A stretch of 64,000 nucleotides of DNA, from the NCBI GenBank assembly GCA_016237705.1, contig CP066204.1, positions 310,001 to 374,000 on the forward strand, in the 5' to 3' direction. A program made the translations under genes and the position numbers. Source of the stretch: Aerococcaceae bacterium zg-252. GTDB lineage: Bacteria > Bacillota > Bacilli > Lactobacillales > Aerococcaceae. The notes under the pieces were generated by a model that was not told the origin of the DNA, made no database searches, and saw only the letters and a list, made by a program, of their open reading frames with translations. Below are positions 42,840 through 51,389 of this stretch, piece after piece (positions within the stretch are counted from its first letter, which is position 1; each line of letters opens with the position of its first letter).

Positions 42840-43448
42840 ATGAACAAACGAATCGTTCGTTTATTAATGGACGGACTTATTGCGTTGGGATTAGTCGTTT
42901 TATGGCGTTTTCTCAATGTAGAACAAGGATTACGCTTGAATTATTCACTGCCTTTAATGTTAGGAATAATTCCATTGATTTGGTTAGCTCTCCGTCATGG
43001 AGGGGCATTTGCTATTCTAGTGGCAGCCGTTACTGGCTTAGTGAACGCTTTAATAACTTTTGATTCTGAATTGCCGGTGTTATCACGTTTATTACTAGAA
43101 ATGACACCATTATTAGCAGTTGGATGTGCAGGATTCTTTGCAAAATACACGCAAAAAACACTGAATAACCGCCGTCTTTCATCAACACGGCTTAATATTG
43201 CAACAGCTAATTTAATTGTAGCGATATTAGCTTTTATGATTCGCTATATTGCATTGCCAATCATTTTAGTACTTCCACTACAAGGTGTTTTATGGAATGA
43301 CTTAATTGCTTGGGGAGGGGCATTATTAACTGCTATCCTTTCATTTGTCGTGTTATCTGTCATAGCACAAATTAAACCAGATTGGATTATTCCTAAACGT
43401 AGTAAGTATTTATCACGCAAAGAGACGTCTCGCTTATTAAATGATTAA
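42840..43448 (+). CDS. ThiT-like ECF transporter substrate-binding (S) protein
   Basis: 202 residues, six predicted membrane helices, basic C-terminus. The pattern L-G-I-I-P-L-I-W-L-A-L-R-H-G, then helices with G-L-V-N-A-L-I and L-L-L-E-M near residue 83, resembles the thiamine-binding S component ThiT, which works with the shared EcfA-EcfA'-EcfT module. The glutamate in L-L-L-E that binds thiamine in ThiT seems conserved, but the R-Y-x-x-H-F motif is replaced by R-Y-I-A-L-P. No TPP riboswitch is visible in the ~65 bp before it. Thiamine or a related vitamin is the best guess for the ligand; the family call itself is moderate. AAGGAG precedes the ATG and a terminator follows. Confidence 0.6.
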   Translation: MNKRIVRLLMDGLIALGLVVLWRFLNVEQGLRLNYSLPLMLGIIPLIWLALRHGGAFAILVAAVTGLVNALITFDSELPVLSRLLLEMTPLLAVGCAGFFAKYTQKTLNNRRLSSTRLNIATANLIVAILAFMIRYIALPIILVLPLQGVLWNDLIAWGGALLTAILSFVVLSVIAQIKPDWIIPKRSKYLSRKETSRLLND

Positions 43449-43457
43449 AACTTTATC

Positions 43458-43500
43458 AAAACAGCTTAGTTGACCAGTAGGGTATAACTAGGCTGTTTTT
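43458..43500 (+). terminator. Terminator of the ThiT-like gene
   Basis: 14-bp stem AAAACAGCTTAGTT / AACTAGGCTGTTTT (one wobble pair), followed by TTG. Confidence 0.85.
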
Positions 43501-43673
43501 GTGATAGAGTGAAATAAGAATTTTTTATGATAATTGAATTAAAAGTTATTATTACTATTTACAATCGGTGCAATCATTGGTAAGATAAAAGTGTTCTTTA
43601 TTAAATTGTAAATAATACGTTTTATGATTTGGTGTATAGAAAATAGAAATAATTGATTATGAGGAGAATTAAA

Positions 43674-45410
43674 ATGAAAATAAAACGTTCAATATTAATT
43701 AGTGCATCGGCAATTTTATTAGCAAGTTATACTTCGCAGGCAGTTTTTGCAACAGCGAATATGAGAACGGTTGATGATATTAAACAAGAATTAGTGCATT
43801 TTGAAGATAAAGAAGATGTTCTTATTTATCAAATTAAAAAAGGTGATGAGCTTGAACAAATTGCAAAAGTTTTGAACATTGATGCAGATGTATTAAAAGC
43901 CATTAATACACGAGTAGAGGATCGAATTACTTTACTAGGAACATTTATTACGCTTGTTGAGGAGCGTTATGTTATTGTTGCTGATGCCTTTTTCCATGAT
44001 GCAGTTGTTTTTGATTTAAATACGCCAGATGAAGAAACACATGAATCTTTTTCAAAAATTAAGCCAACAGAAGAATTGAAAAACTTAATTGATGAATTAC
44101 ATGAACATTATCATTCACATGGACATCACGAGCATGACCACGGACATGAAGGACATCATCACGACCATGACCACTCGCACGAGGGACACAGTCATGACCA
44201 CGGACATGAAGGACATCATCACGACCATGACCACTCGCACGAGGGACACAGTCATGACCACGGACATGAAGGACATCATCACGACCATGACCACTCGCAC
44301 GAGGGACACAGTCATGACCATGGACATGAGGGACATAATCATTCACATGACCATGCAGATGAGGAGCATAGTCACGATCATGAACATTCACATGACGGTC
44401 ATGAAGATAGTGGGCACGAGCACCATGAAGGTCATAATCATGATGATTTAAAAGTTGGAATGGAAGCATTAGAAAAAATGGGTATAGATCATGAAATAGT
44501 GCATGCTTTAGTACATGCTGATTCAACAATACCATTTCCTGCAAATGAAACGGACCCTGTAAAATTAAAAGAGTATTTAGCAAGTGTTAAATCGATTAAT
44601 ATTGGTGAAATTGCTAATCCACTAACACGCAAAGGTTTAGAGCTTATTCCAAATATTGAAGTGTTAGGAATTGGATTTACAAAAATTGATGATGTAACGC
44701 CTGTATTACAATTCAAAAATCTTAAACAGTTATGGATGACAGCGACGGGTATTAAAAATTATGATTTCTTGCATCAATTTAAGTATTTAGAGGGCGTTGA
44801 TATTTCGCAAAATGATTTAGAGTCTATTGAATTTTTACGTGATTTCCCTGATTTAAAAGTAGTGGCTGCAGCTGGAAATAAATTAACAAATGATAAGGTT
44901 GAGGTATTAAAATCTTTACTAAAACTTGAGGGGCTAAATTTAGATTATAATGAATTAACTTCATTAGATTTCTTGAAAGAACATCAAAATTTACGTCTTC
45001 TTTCTGTTGAGCACAATCATTTGACTTCATTAGAGGGTGTAAATAGTGCACAATTAGAAGGTGTTTATGCGAGTCATAATCATATTTCTGATTTAGCACC
45101 ACTTGCAAATAAAGAAAAATTAGAATCTGTGGTAGCTTCGGATAATGAAATAGCATCACTTGCAACTTTAACGAATGTACCGAATTTAGGCCAGTTAAAC
45201 GTTGATAATAATAAACTAACTTCTGATTCTGATATTAAACGCTTAGAAGCCGAAAATGTGAATGTTTCAGCTGAAAATAATCCAGTGTTAGAAGTAGCAA
45301 ACGAAACAACTGCGTCTGAATTAAGTACTGAAATGACTCCAACTGAGACTAGTGAATTTGAAAAAGTTGTTGAGGAAGAAGTCACAACACCAGTAGTAGA
45401 GAACGAATAA
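43674..45410 (+). CDS. Exported His-rich protein with LysM-like and leucine-rich repeat domains
   Basis: 578 residues from ATG 43674 (GAGGAG upstream). Signal peptide 1-~28 ending V-F-A-T. Residues ~50-92 resemble one LysM module (I-Y-Q-I-K-K-G-D-E-L-E-Q-I-A). Residues ~142-258 are a His/Asp/Gly/Glu region with 20-residue tandem repeats (G-H-E-G-H-H-H-D-H-D and so on); a short helical segment follows (V-G-M-E-A-L-E-K-M-G-I-D-H-E). Residues ~290-540 are leucine-rich repeats with N-x-L-T-S-L-type turns, as in internalins. The C-terminus is Thr/Glu-rich with no LPxTG. I infer a wall-associated protein that binds zinc or other metals and a protein partner, perhaps host-directed, by analogy with streptococcal histidine-triad and LRR surface proteins. 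No Zur or AdcR site was convincing upstream. Confidence 0.8.
   Translation: MKIKRSILISASAILLASYTSQAVFATANMRTVDDIKQELVHFEDKEDVLIYQIKKGDELEQIAKVLNIDADVLKAINTRVEDRITLLGTFITLVEERYVIVADAFFHDAVVFDLNTPDEETHESFSKIKPTEELKNLIDELHEHYHSHGHHEHDHGHEGHHHDHDHSHEGHSHDHGHEGHHHDHDHSHEGHSHDHGHEGHHHDHDHSHEGHSHDHGHEGHNHSHDHADEEHSHDHEHSHDGHEDSGHEHHEGHNHDDLKVGMEALEKMGIDHEIVHALVHADSTIPFPANETDPVKLKEYLASVKSINIGEIANPLTRKGLELIPNIEVLGIGFTKIDDVTPVLQFKNLKQLWMTATGIKNYDFLHQFKYLEGVDISQNDLESIEFLRDFPDLKVVAAAGNKLTNDKVEVLKSLLKLEGLNLDYNELTSLDFLKEHQNLRLLSVEHNHLTSLEGVNSAQLEGVYASHNHISDLAPLANKEKLESVVASDNEIASLATLTNVPNLGQLNVDNNKLTSDSDIKRLEAENVNVSAENNPVLEVANETTASELSTEMTPTETSEFEKVVEEEVTTPVVENE
44142..44341 (+). repeat. 60-bp tandem repeat, about 3.3 copies, coding for the His-rich region
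   Basis: The unit is 60 bp (20 codons). The segments 44161-44220 and 44221-44280 are identical base for base; 44281-44340 differs at three positions, all at its end. The array begins at 44142 with a partial unit. Identity at silent positions points to recent slippage or unequal exchange. Confidence 0.95.
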
Positions 45411-45428
45411 GTCTTCTACAAAAATAAA

Positions 45429-45464
45429 AATGCCAGTAAGCGAGTATACTTACTGGTATTTTTT
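45429..45464 (+). terminator. Terminator of the His-rich/LRR gene
   Basis: 12-bp stem AATGCCAGTAAG / CTTACTGGTATT with one G-U pair, then TTTT. Confidence 0.87.
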
Positions 45465-45490
45465 GTGTAGTTACAGTTGTTATGGTAGGA

Positions 45491-45518
45491 TTGCAATCTT
45501 ACCGTAATTGCGTATAAT
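45491..45518 (+). promoter_or_regulatory. tRNA-Val promoter
   Basis: -35 TTGCAA (45491-45496) and perfect -10 TATAAT (45513-45518), 16 bp apart; start near 45525, seven bases before the tRNA. Confidence 0.8.
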
Positions 45519-45531
45519 GAAATTATAGTTT

Positions 45532-45604
45532 GGTTCATTAGCTCAGTTGGGAGAGCACCAGCTCGACAAGCTGGGGGTCGCTGGTTCGAACCCGGCATGG
45601 ACCA
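45532..45604 (+). tRNA. tRNA-Val (anticodon GAC), with C33
   Basis: 73 bases folding into a full cloverleaf: acceptor GGTTCAT/ATGGACC (one G-U), D stem GCTC/GAGC, anticodon stem CCAGC/GCTGG, variable loop GGGTC, T stem GCTGG/CCGGC with loop TTCGAAC, discriminator A. The anticodon loop is TCGACAA, so the anticodon is GAC (45565-45567), reading GUC and GUU valine codons. Position 33 (45564) is C instead of the almost invariant U. CCA is not encoded. The gene stands alone with its own promoter and terminator. Confidence 0.88.
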
Positions 45605-45614
45605 TAGATGTGTG

Positions 45615-45655
45615 TGGAGATTATGCGATGTTGTTGCGTAATCTCCATGTTTTTG
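45615..45655 (+). terminator. Terminator of the tRNA gene
   Basis: Stem TGGAGATTATGC / GCGTAATCTCCA (12 positions, one wobble), followed by TG and TTTTT. Confidence 0.87.
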
Positions 45656-45677
45656 TGTTAGGGTAAATAAAAAATTT

Positions 45678-45718
45678 ATCGCTCTGTAAGTAACGAGTAA
45701 TCTTACTTACAGAGCGAT
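45678..45718 (-). terminator. Terminator of the kinase-trmB operon (both directions)
   Basis: A perfect 16-bp stem (45678-45693 with 45703-45718) directly after the trmB stop, containing ATCGCTCTGTAAGTAA and its complement; T tracts flank it on both strands. Confidence 0.88.
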
Positions 45719-45723
45719 ATTTT

Positions 45724-46365
45724 TCATTCTCCAAAATATGCCTCAAGTCGATAAATTCTCTGACCACGACTTGAAAATTTCTCCTCATATTCCGTCATAA
45801 TATTACCGTCAAAATTAGACTGATGTAAATCTAACCAAACTTGCTTCAATTTGACACCGTATTGCGAGAAAGCAAAGAGTGAATATTCGAATAAGCCTTG
45901 GTTATCGGTTTTGAAATGAATTTCGCCGTTCTCTGTTAAGATAGTTTGATACTGACTTAAAAAGCTTGGAGAAGTTAAGCGTCGTTTTTCATGACGTTTT
46001 TTAGGCCATGGGTCTGAAAAGTTTAAGTAAACACGACTGACTTCTCCGGGTGCAAAATATTGGTCAAGATTACGACCGTCAGCATGCAAAATTTGTAAAT
46101 TAGGTAATTGAGCTTCTAATTGTAAGTCAAGTACGCTGACAATGACGCTTGTTTGAATTTCAATACTAATATAGTTCACATCTGGATGAGCTTTTGCCAT
46201 TTCAGTAATGAAACGACCTTTACCAGATCCAACTTCGATATGGATTGGTTGGACTTTACTAAAGCGAGTTTGCCATTTTCCTCGTAAAGATTCAGCTTGT
46301 TGTGGTACATATTCTGGATGAGCATCGAGTTTGTCTTGTGCCCAAGGTTTATTTCTCAGTCGCAT
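45724..46365 (-). CDS. trmB: tRNA (guanine-N7-)-methyltransferase
   Basis: 213 residues from the ATG at 46365 (AAAGGAGG upstream, inside the end of the preceding gene). M-R-L-R-N-K-P-W-A starts most Firmicutes TrmB proteins. The SAM-binding site is E-V-G-S-G-K-G-R-F near residues 43-51, with S-I-E-I-Q and [11 protein letters not shown] near 115-125, and F-K-T-D-N near 151. It methylates G46 in the variable loop of many tRNAs. It overlaps the kinase-like gene by 17 bp, the conserved ytmP-trmB arrangement, so both come from one message. Confidence 0.96.
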   Translation of the reverse strand: MRLRNKPWAQDKLDAHPEYVPQQAESLRGKWQTRFSKVQPIHIEVGSGKGRFITEMAKAHPDVNYISIEIQTSVIVSVLDLQLEAQLPNLQILHADGRNLDQYFAPGEVSRVYLNFSDPWPKKRHEKRRLTSPSFLSQYQTILTENGEIHFKTDNQGLFEYSLFAFSQYGVKLKQVWLDLHQSNFDGNIMTEYEEKFSSRGQRIYRLEAYFGE

Positions 46366-47170
46366 GCGTTTCCTCCTTTGATAAATCTTCTGCATCGTAG
46401 ATTTTTTTTAATAATAATATATAGTGGTTCATTTGTTGTGGTCTATTTTCAATGGAGAATTGCTTAATCAATAATAAACAATTCATTAGGCTATACCATT
46501 TAACACGCTTATAAAATGTCTCATCAATTTCAAAGTCATATAATTCAAACCAATTCATCCATTCACTCGGCTGATAATATTGAAGTAAGAGCCAAGTAAT
46601 ATCACTAATTGGGTCAGCGATTTTAACTTCTTCCCAGTCAACTAAAAAGATTTCTCGTGAGTCATCAATCATAAAATTATTATGATTTAAATCTCCATGA
46701 CACACAGCGTAACGGCAATGATAAAAATCATCATCTACCATATCTTCTAATGAACGAATTACCTGATTAAAAAATTGATGTGAATATAATGAAGGGGGTA
46801 GATTGTCAAAATAACGGTCGATAAAATCAATGGGAATAAAGGCTTCATTTTGAACTCGGCGTAACAACATTAGTAAATGATCCGATTGATGTATGTGTCG
46901 AATTAATTGAATAACTCGCTCATCATTCATATGTTGCTTGGTTAATTGTGTTGCATTTTTCCATTCTTGTGCTGTTAATAAATCACCAGAATAAGTGCGT
47001 TGTGTCCACATTAATTTTGGTGCTAAACCTTCAGCTGATAAGGAAGGAATAAATGGTGATGAATTGCGTTTGAAAAAGACTTTTTCATTATTACGAACGC
47101 CCATAAATGCTTCGCCAGATCCACCACTTAATGGATACATTTGCCATTCATTTCGGCCGTCAAATGCCAT
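46349..47170 (-). CDS. YtmP-like phosphotransferase (aminoglycoside phosphotransferase/choline kinase fold)
   Basis: 273 residues from the ATG at 47170 with AAGGAGG upstream. The catalytic loop reads C-H-G-D-L-N-H-N-N near residues 161-169 and the metal-binding aspartate is in L-V-D-W-E-E near 181-186, both as in small-molecule kinases of the APH family. It is co-transcribed with trmB and overlaps it, as in Bacillus (ytmP) and most Lactobacillales. The substrate is not known; despite the fold there is no reason to expect antibiotic resistance from this conserved housekeeping position. Confidence 0.88.
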   Translation of the reverse strand: MAFDGRNEWQMYPLSGGSGEAFMGVRNNEKVFFKRNSSPFIPSLSAEGLAPKLMWTQRTYSGDLLTAQEWKNATQLTKQHMNDERVIQLIRHIHQSDHLLMLLRRVQNEAFIPIDFIDRYFDNLPPSLYSHQFFNQVIRSLEDMVDDDFYHCRYAVCHGDLNHNNFMIDDSREIFLVDWEEVKIADPISDITWLLLQYYQPSEWMNWFELYDFEIDETFYKRVKWYSLMNCLLLIKQFSIENRPQQMNHYILLLKKIYDAEDLSKEETHATEK

Positions 47171-47250
47171 TCTATTATCCTCCTTATCAATTAAAATAAA
47201 TAACACGCAACTTTCATTGTATCAAAGTATGCGTGTTGGTCAAGTGTAAA

Positions 47251-47583
47251 TTATGCTTGGTATTCAAAAATATCTAAAATTTCGCCGGTGTAAGCATCAC
47301 ATGCAAATTGATAGGTCACAATTTTATCATCTTCTTTACGAGAGATGCCACCAAAATAAACAAGTGGTTTACTTTCAAATATTTCATACTCAACGGCGTC
47401 ATAGTCAATCCATGAGCCGGTAATCGTTCCTTGTTCTTTAAATTGCTGTTTGACATCTTCTAATATTAAGGCTGGATTTTTTAATTTGATTTCTTTATAA
47501 AACAGTGCACCTGCTGCCCCGATGACTAAACCAGTTGCTAATAAAACTAGTCCTGCTAAGGTATTATTTTTATGTTTTGACAT
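47251..47583 (-). CDS. Small membrane-anchored PepSY-like protein
   Basis: 110 residues. One N-terminal membrane helix (about 9-28, L-A-G-L-V-L-L-A-T-G-L-V-I-G) and an external domain with Y-F-G-G-I-S-R-K and A-C-D-A-Y-T-G-E-I-L-D, the latter being the C-terminal strand pattern of PepSY domains (D-A-x-T-G-E-I-L). PepSY domains often inhibit or modulate extracellular proteases. A ribosome binding site (GGAGG) precedes the ATG. It is upstream of the ytmP-trmB pair on the same strand, with ~80 bp between, and may be part of the same operon. Exact role unknown. Confidence 0.78.
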   Translation of the reverse strand: MSKHKNNTLAGLVLLATGLVIGAAGALFYKEIKLKNPALILEDVKQQFKEQGTITGSWIDYDAVEYEIFESKPLVYFGGISRKEDDKIVTYQFACDAYTGEILDIFEYQA

Positions 47584-47720
47584 CTCATGAACCTCCGTTA
47601 TTAAAAAACTGTTTGCTTATAGTAGTATACCATAATTTTAGCGTTTTGGCAGAGAAATGCCAGTCGTGAAAAGAAGGGATGAAGAACGGAATATTTATAT
47701 TGAGATATCCCCTTCTTCAT

Positions 47721-48794
47721 TTAAATAACTGTTAATTTTGCGACAGATTCTCTTGTTTTTAAGTGAGGTGGGTATAGTTTTGTGTGTAATGCTTTATGTT
47801 TTTCTAAAGAATCAATAATGTTTTGTGCTGCTTCGATGCCTAAATCTTTTTGAGGGTGAATAATGCTTGTTAAACGAAATACTTTAGCTAAATATGAATT
47901 GTCATGACTGATAATGGAAATATCTTTTGGTACATGTAGGTTACTTTTTTCAAGTTGCTGAATTAAATAACTAGCTACTTCATCGTTATAACAAACAATT
48001 GCAGAAGGGCGATTTTTTTGAATAACCAATTGGTGAGCAAATTGCTTAATTTTTTCTTTTTGGTTATGGGTATTAAATTGGATGATATTTTCCATTGTAA
48101 AAGTCAGATTATTTTTTTCATGAGCCCTAATGAAACCCTTCATCCTTAATTTTCCTTGAATGTCATCTGATTTTGTTAAGAGTGTTATATTGGTATGACC
48201 ATATGTGATTAAATGTTGAGTAGTCATTTCTCCAGCGCTTGAGTCATCGATACTAATATAGGGCATATCCAATAAGTCGTAGTAAGCATTAAAAAATAAA
48301 ATAGGGATATTTTTTTCTTTTAACTTCGAATAATAAGCAATATTAGGATTGAAAAGATTACTTGAAGTAGGTTCAATTAATAAGCCTTCAACACCTTGCT
48401 TAAGCATGGATTGAATGCAAATTTCTTCCTGTACAGGGTCATTGTTTGTGGCACCTACGAGCATTGAGTAGCCTTGAGCACGTAATGTTTCTTCGATGCC
48501 CTCAATAATTTTAGGGAAAATATAATCAGATAAATAGGTAGTGATCACACCAATTGTTTTTGTATTTTGAGCGCTGTCTAATTGAGGTTCCAGTACAAAA
48601 GTACCAATTCCTTTTTCAGCACGTAAATACCCTTTTTCTACTAATAAACTGATGGCTTGTCGTATCGTATGGCGACTAACTTGATATATTTCTTGCAGTT
48701 TACTTTCGGGAGGAATCATAGTGCCAACTTCAAATTCTTGATGAATGATTTTTTTTTGTATATCTTCTGCGATACGGCGATATTTTACAGTCAT
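47721..48794 (-). CDS. araR: Arabinose repressor AraR (GntR DNA-binding domain with LacI-type sensor)
   Basis: 357 residues from the ATG at 48794 with AGAGG at 7 bases; an in-frame extension would cover the operator. Residues 1-70 are a GntR winged helix (V-K-Y-R-R-I-A-E-D-I at the start, S-R-H-T-I-R-Q-A-I-S near 34-43); residues ~80-357 are a periplasmic-binding-protein sensor of LacI type. This fusion is the hallmark of AraR, which represses arabinose genes until L-arabinose binds. It is divergent to araB with identical operator cores in both promoters (48811-48826 and 48965-48980), so it should repress both. Confidence 0.93.
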   Translation of the reverse strand: MTVKYRRIAEDIQKKIIHQEFEVGTMIPPESKLQEIYQVSRHTIRQAISLLVEKGYLRAEKGIGTFVLEPQLDSAQNTKTIGVITTYLSDYIFPKIIEGIEETLRAQGYSMLVGATNNDPVQEEICIQSMLKQGVEGLLIEPTSSNLFNPNIAYYSKLKEKNIPILFFNAYYDLLDMPYISIDDSSAGEMTTQHLITYGHTNITLLTKSDDIQGKLRMKGFIRAHEKNNLTFTMENIIQFNTHNQKEKIKQFAHQLVIQKNRPSAIVCYNDEVASYLIQQLEKSNLHVPKDISIISHDNSYLAKVFRLTSIIHPQKDLGIEAAQNIIDSLEKHKALHTKLYPPHLKTRESVAKLTVI

Positions 48795-48810
48795 AATGAA
48801 CCTCTTTCTA

Positions 48811-48856
48811 TCATATACGTACATCTTATTCTATCCAATATTGAAGATGTATGCAA
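48811..48856 (-). promoter_or_regulatory. araR promoter with AraR box
   Basis: On the minus strand, -35 TTGCAT (48856-48851) and -10 TAGAAT (48833-48828) are 17 bp apart. An AraR-type box with core ATACGTACAT (48815-48824) spans 48811-48826 just downstream, over the expected start at about 48821, fitting autorepression. Confidence 0.8.
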
Positions 48857-48961
48857 TATTCATTCTAAGGCATTATTAGATGACACTGTAAAAATGTAGA
48901 AATAGTGCAAATTATAGCCATTAATTCACTTCTAGATGTTCGAACATTTTATTGAAACAGT

Positions 48962-48990
48962 TTTACATATACGTACATCTGTGTTAAAAT
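48962..48990 (+). promoter_or_regulatory. araBDA promoter with AraR box
   Basis: -35 TTTACA (48962-48967) and -10 TAAAAT (48985-48990) are 17 bp apart. The AraR box at 48965-48980 sits between them; its 15 bases CATATACGTACATCT are identical to those of the box in front of araR. The core matches the Bacillus subtilis AraR operator type (TGTACGTACA-like). A palindromic AAAACGTTTT lies further on (about 49003-49012) but is a poor cre site. Confidence 0.85.
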
Positions 48991-49025
48991 TTTAATTACT
49001 AGAAAACGTTTTAGGAGGTATTATC

Positions 49026-50609
49026 ATGGGTCAAGTCACACAAGCGATTCAAGAGGGGAACACAGCCTTAGGAATTGAATTAGGCTCAACACGGATAAAA
49101 GCGATATTAATTGATGACGAGCAAAATGTTATTGCGTCCGGTAATTATGAATGGGAAAACCAATTGAAAGACGGTATTTGGACATATGATTTAGAAGAAG
49201 TATGGAATGGTATTCAGTCGGCATATTCTGAACTTGCTGCAAAGGTTCAAAAACAATATGGTGTTGCGTTAACGACGATAGGTAGTATTGGCATTAGTGC
49301 GATGATGCATGGTTATTTAGCATTTGACCAAGAGAATCAATTATTAGTGCCATTTCGCACTTGGCGTAATACGATAACACATCAAGCTGCCAGTCTGTTG
49401 AGTGAAATATTTGAATTTAATATTCCAGAACGTTGGAGTATTGCCCATTTGTATCAAGCAATGTTGAATAAAGAACCTCATGTTGAGAATGTTGCCTATC
49501 TGACAACCTTATCTGGCTATGTTCATTGGTGTTTAACTGGTGAAAAAGTGTTGGGTGTAGGAGATGCTTCAGGTATGTTTCCGATTGATGCCAAGACAGC
49601 AGATTATCGCCAAGCATTTCTCGAACAATTTGATAGGCTAGTTTCTGAACAGGTGCCATGGCAATTGGTAACACGATTACCGAAAGTATTATCTGCTGGA
49701 CAGGTTGCAGGAATCTTGACGCAAGAGGGAGCAAAACGTCTAGACCCAACAGGAGTATTAGAGGCAGGTATTCCATTATGTCCACCAGAAGGGGATGCAG
49801 GAACGGGTATGGTCGCAACGAATAGTATCGCACCTAAGACGGGAAATGTTTCAGCTGGTACTTCTATTTTCTCAATGGTTGTATTAGAACAAGATTTAAA
49901 TTCTCAATACCCTGAAATTGATATCGTGACAACTCCGGTAGGGGATAATGTTGCGATGGTACATGCTAATAACTGCAGTTCGGATATTAATGCATGGGTC
50001 AAACTCTTTCATGAATACAGTCAATTCTTAAATCCACAACAAACATTAAGTGATACGTATGCACTTTTATTTAATCAAGCACTTGAAGGCGATAAAGATT
50101 GTGGCGATGTGATGAGTATTGGATATTTTTCAGGGGAGAGTATTACGAATGTTCAAGAAGGACGACCGCTTGTGATACGCACACCAGAGAGTCGTTTAAC
50201 AGTAGGGAATTTAATGCGAAGTCATATTCTATCAGCTTTTACGACATTGGCGATTGGAATGGAGATATTGACTGAGAAAGAACAGATAAAGATAGAACAA
50301 ATCTTAGGTCATGGGGGTATTTTTAAAACACCACGAGTGGCACAGACATTATTAGCAGCAAGTATTAATACACCGGTGTCGGTAATGGAAACGGCAGGAG
50401 AAGGTGGAGCGTGGGGGATTGCCTTATTAGCAGATTATCTTAAATATAGTGAGATGAGTTTGGCTCAATATTTAGATGAGATAGTGTTTAAAAACACAGT
50501 GATTGAAACGATTGAACCGAATGAAGCAGATGTGGAGGGATTTAAACGATTTAAGCAGCAATTCAAGTCAGCGATACAAGTAGAGAAAATAGCAGGAGAA
50601 GCGTGGTGA
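49026..50609 (+). CDS. araB: L-ribulokinase (FGGY family)
   Basis: 527 residues. FGGY kinase fold: phosphate loop G-I-E-L-G-S-T-R-I-K-A near residues 17-27, and the C-terminal ATP-site segment G-H-G-G-I-F-K-T-P-R-V-A-Q near 433-445 followed by A-G-E-G-G-A-W-G. It phosphorylates L-ribulose to L-ribulose-5-phosphate, the second step of arabinose use. It belongs to the ribulokinase type of lactobacilli and clostridia rather than the longer enterobacterial AraB. First gene of araB-araD-araA, under AraR, with AGGAGG before the ATG. Confidence 0.92.
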   Translation: MGQVTQAIQEGNTALGIELGSTRIKAILIDDEQNVIASGNYEWENQLKDGIWTYDLEEVWNGIQSAYSELAAKVQKQYGVALTTIGSIGISAMMHGYLAFDQENQLLVPFRTWRNTITHQAASLLSEIFEFNIPERWSIAHLYQAMLNKEPHVENVAYLTTLSGYVHWCLTGEKVLGVGDASGMFPIDAKTADYRQAFLEQFDRLVSEQVPWQLVTRLPKVLSAGQVAGILTQEGAKRLDPTGVLEAGIPLCPPEGDAGTGMVATNSIAPKTGNVSAGTSIFSMVVLEQDLNSQYPEIDIVTTPVGDNVAMVHANNCSSDINAWVKLFHEYSQFLNPQQTLSDTYALLFNQALEGDKDCGDVMSIGYFSGESITNVQEGRPLVIRTPESRLTVGNLMRSHILSAFTTLAIGMEILTEKEQIKIEQILGHGGIFKTPRVAQTLLAASINTPVSVMETAGEGGAWGIALLADYLKYSEMSLAQYLDEIVFKNTVIETIEPNEADVEGFKRFKQQFKSAIQVEKIAGEAW

Positions 50610-50655
50610 GTTTGAATAATTCAAGCTTACTTAGTACAAAGAGGTAGGTAGTAAA

Positions 50656-51351
50656 ATGTTAGAAAAGTTAAAAGAAGAAGTGTTTCAGGCGAATTTAGAG
50701 CTGCCTCAACGGGGGTTAATAAAATATACTTGGGGAAATGTGAGTGCAGTTGATAGAGAATTGCAAGTATTTGTAATTAAGCCATCTGGTGTTGATTATG
50801 AACGAATGACTGCAGAAGATATGGTAGTATGTGATTTTGACGGTAATGTTGTAGAAGGAAAATTACGTCCTTCATCTGATATGCCAACACATGCTGTTTT
50901 ATATAAAAATTTTGATTCGATTGGTGGTATTGTTCATACACATTCACCATGGGCAACAAGTTGGGCGCAATCTGGACAAGATGTACCTGCAATGGGAACA
51001 ACACATGCAGATACGTTTTATGGAAGTGTTCCTTGTGCTCGTTTCTTAACGGCAGCTGAATTAGCAGCTGGATATGAACGTGAAACAGGTAATTTAATTG
51101 TAGAGACCTTTAAACAACGAGCAATTGATCCTGTTGCGATTCCTGCTATTTTATTGCAAGGGCATGGACCTTTTACATGGGGGGAAAATGCGAATGATGC
51201 GGTAATGCATGCTGTTGTTTTGGAAGAAATTTGTAGAATGAATTACTATACACGAATGTTAAATCCATTTGCGCCAGAATTGCCGCAGGAAATATTAGAT
51301 AAGCATTATTTACGTAAACATGGTAAAAATGCGTATTATGGACAGAAATAA
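50656..51351 (+). CDS. araD: L-ribulose-5-phosphate 4-epimerase
   Basis: 231 residues, a class II aldolase fold. Zinc ligands are in V-H-T-H-S near residues 94-98 and the distal histidine in G-H-G-P-F-T-W-G near 170-177. G-N-V-S-A-V-D near 27-33 and K-P-S-G-V-D-Y near 42-48 are also typical of AraD. It turns L-ribulose-5-P into D-xylulose-5-P, which enters the phosphoketolase or pentose phosphate route. It lies between araB and araA, with AAAGAGG upstream. Confidence 0.96.
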   Translation: MLEKLKEEVFQANLELPQRGLIKYTWGNVSAVDRELQVFVIKPSGVDYERMTAEDMVVCDFDGNVVEGKLRPSSDMPTHAVLYKNFDSIGGIVHTHSPWATSWAQSGQDVPAMGTTHADTFYGSVPCARFLTAAELAAGYERETGNLIVETFKQRAIDPVAIPAILLQGHGPFTWGENANDAVMHAVVLEEICRMNYYTRMLNPFAPELPQEILDKHYLRKHGKNAYYGQK

Positions 51352-51389
51352 GTTTAATATAAGTAAAAATATTACGGAGGTATAATTTT

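Noticed and set aside
43500..43673. Zinc-regulator (AdcR or Zur) site before the His-rich protein gene
   Set aside because: TTAAAAGTTATT and TTGTAAATAATACG were considered, but neither fits the TTAAC-N2-GTTAA or Zur palindromes well enough.
44142..44341. Possible CRISPR-like direct repeats
   Set aside because: The units are directly adjacent with no spacers, are 60 bp long and code in frame for His-rich peptide.
44059..44583. Long alternative-frame reading frames over the His-rich repeats on both strands
   Set aside because: They arise only because the 60-bp repeat keeps several frames open. They are rich in Met/Thr or Val/Arg, have no ribosome binding sites and overlap a clear gene.
45416..45598. 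Minus-strand frame over the tRNA gene
   Set aside because: Reads through the tRNA complement; a typical spurious call at tRNA loci.
48998..49014. cre site in front of araB (AAAACGTTTT palindrome)
   Set aside because: It has about three mismatches to the cre consensus and overlaps the region just before the ribosome binding site.
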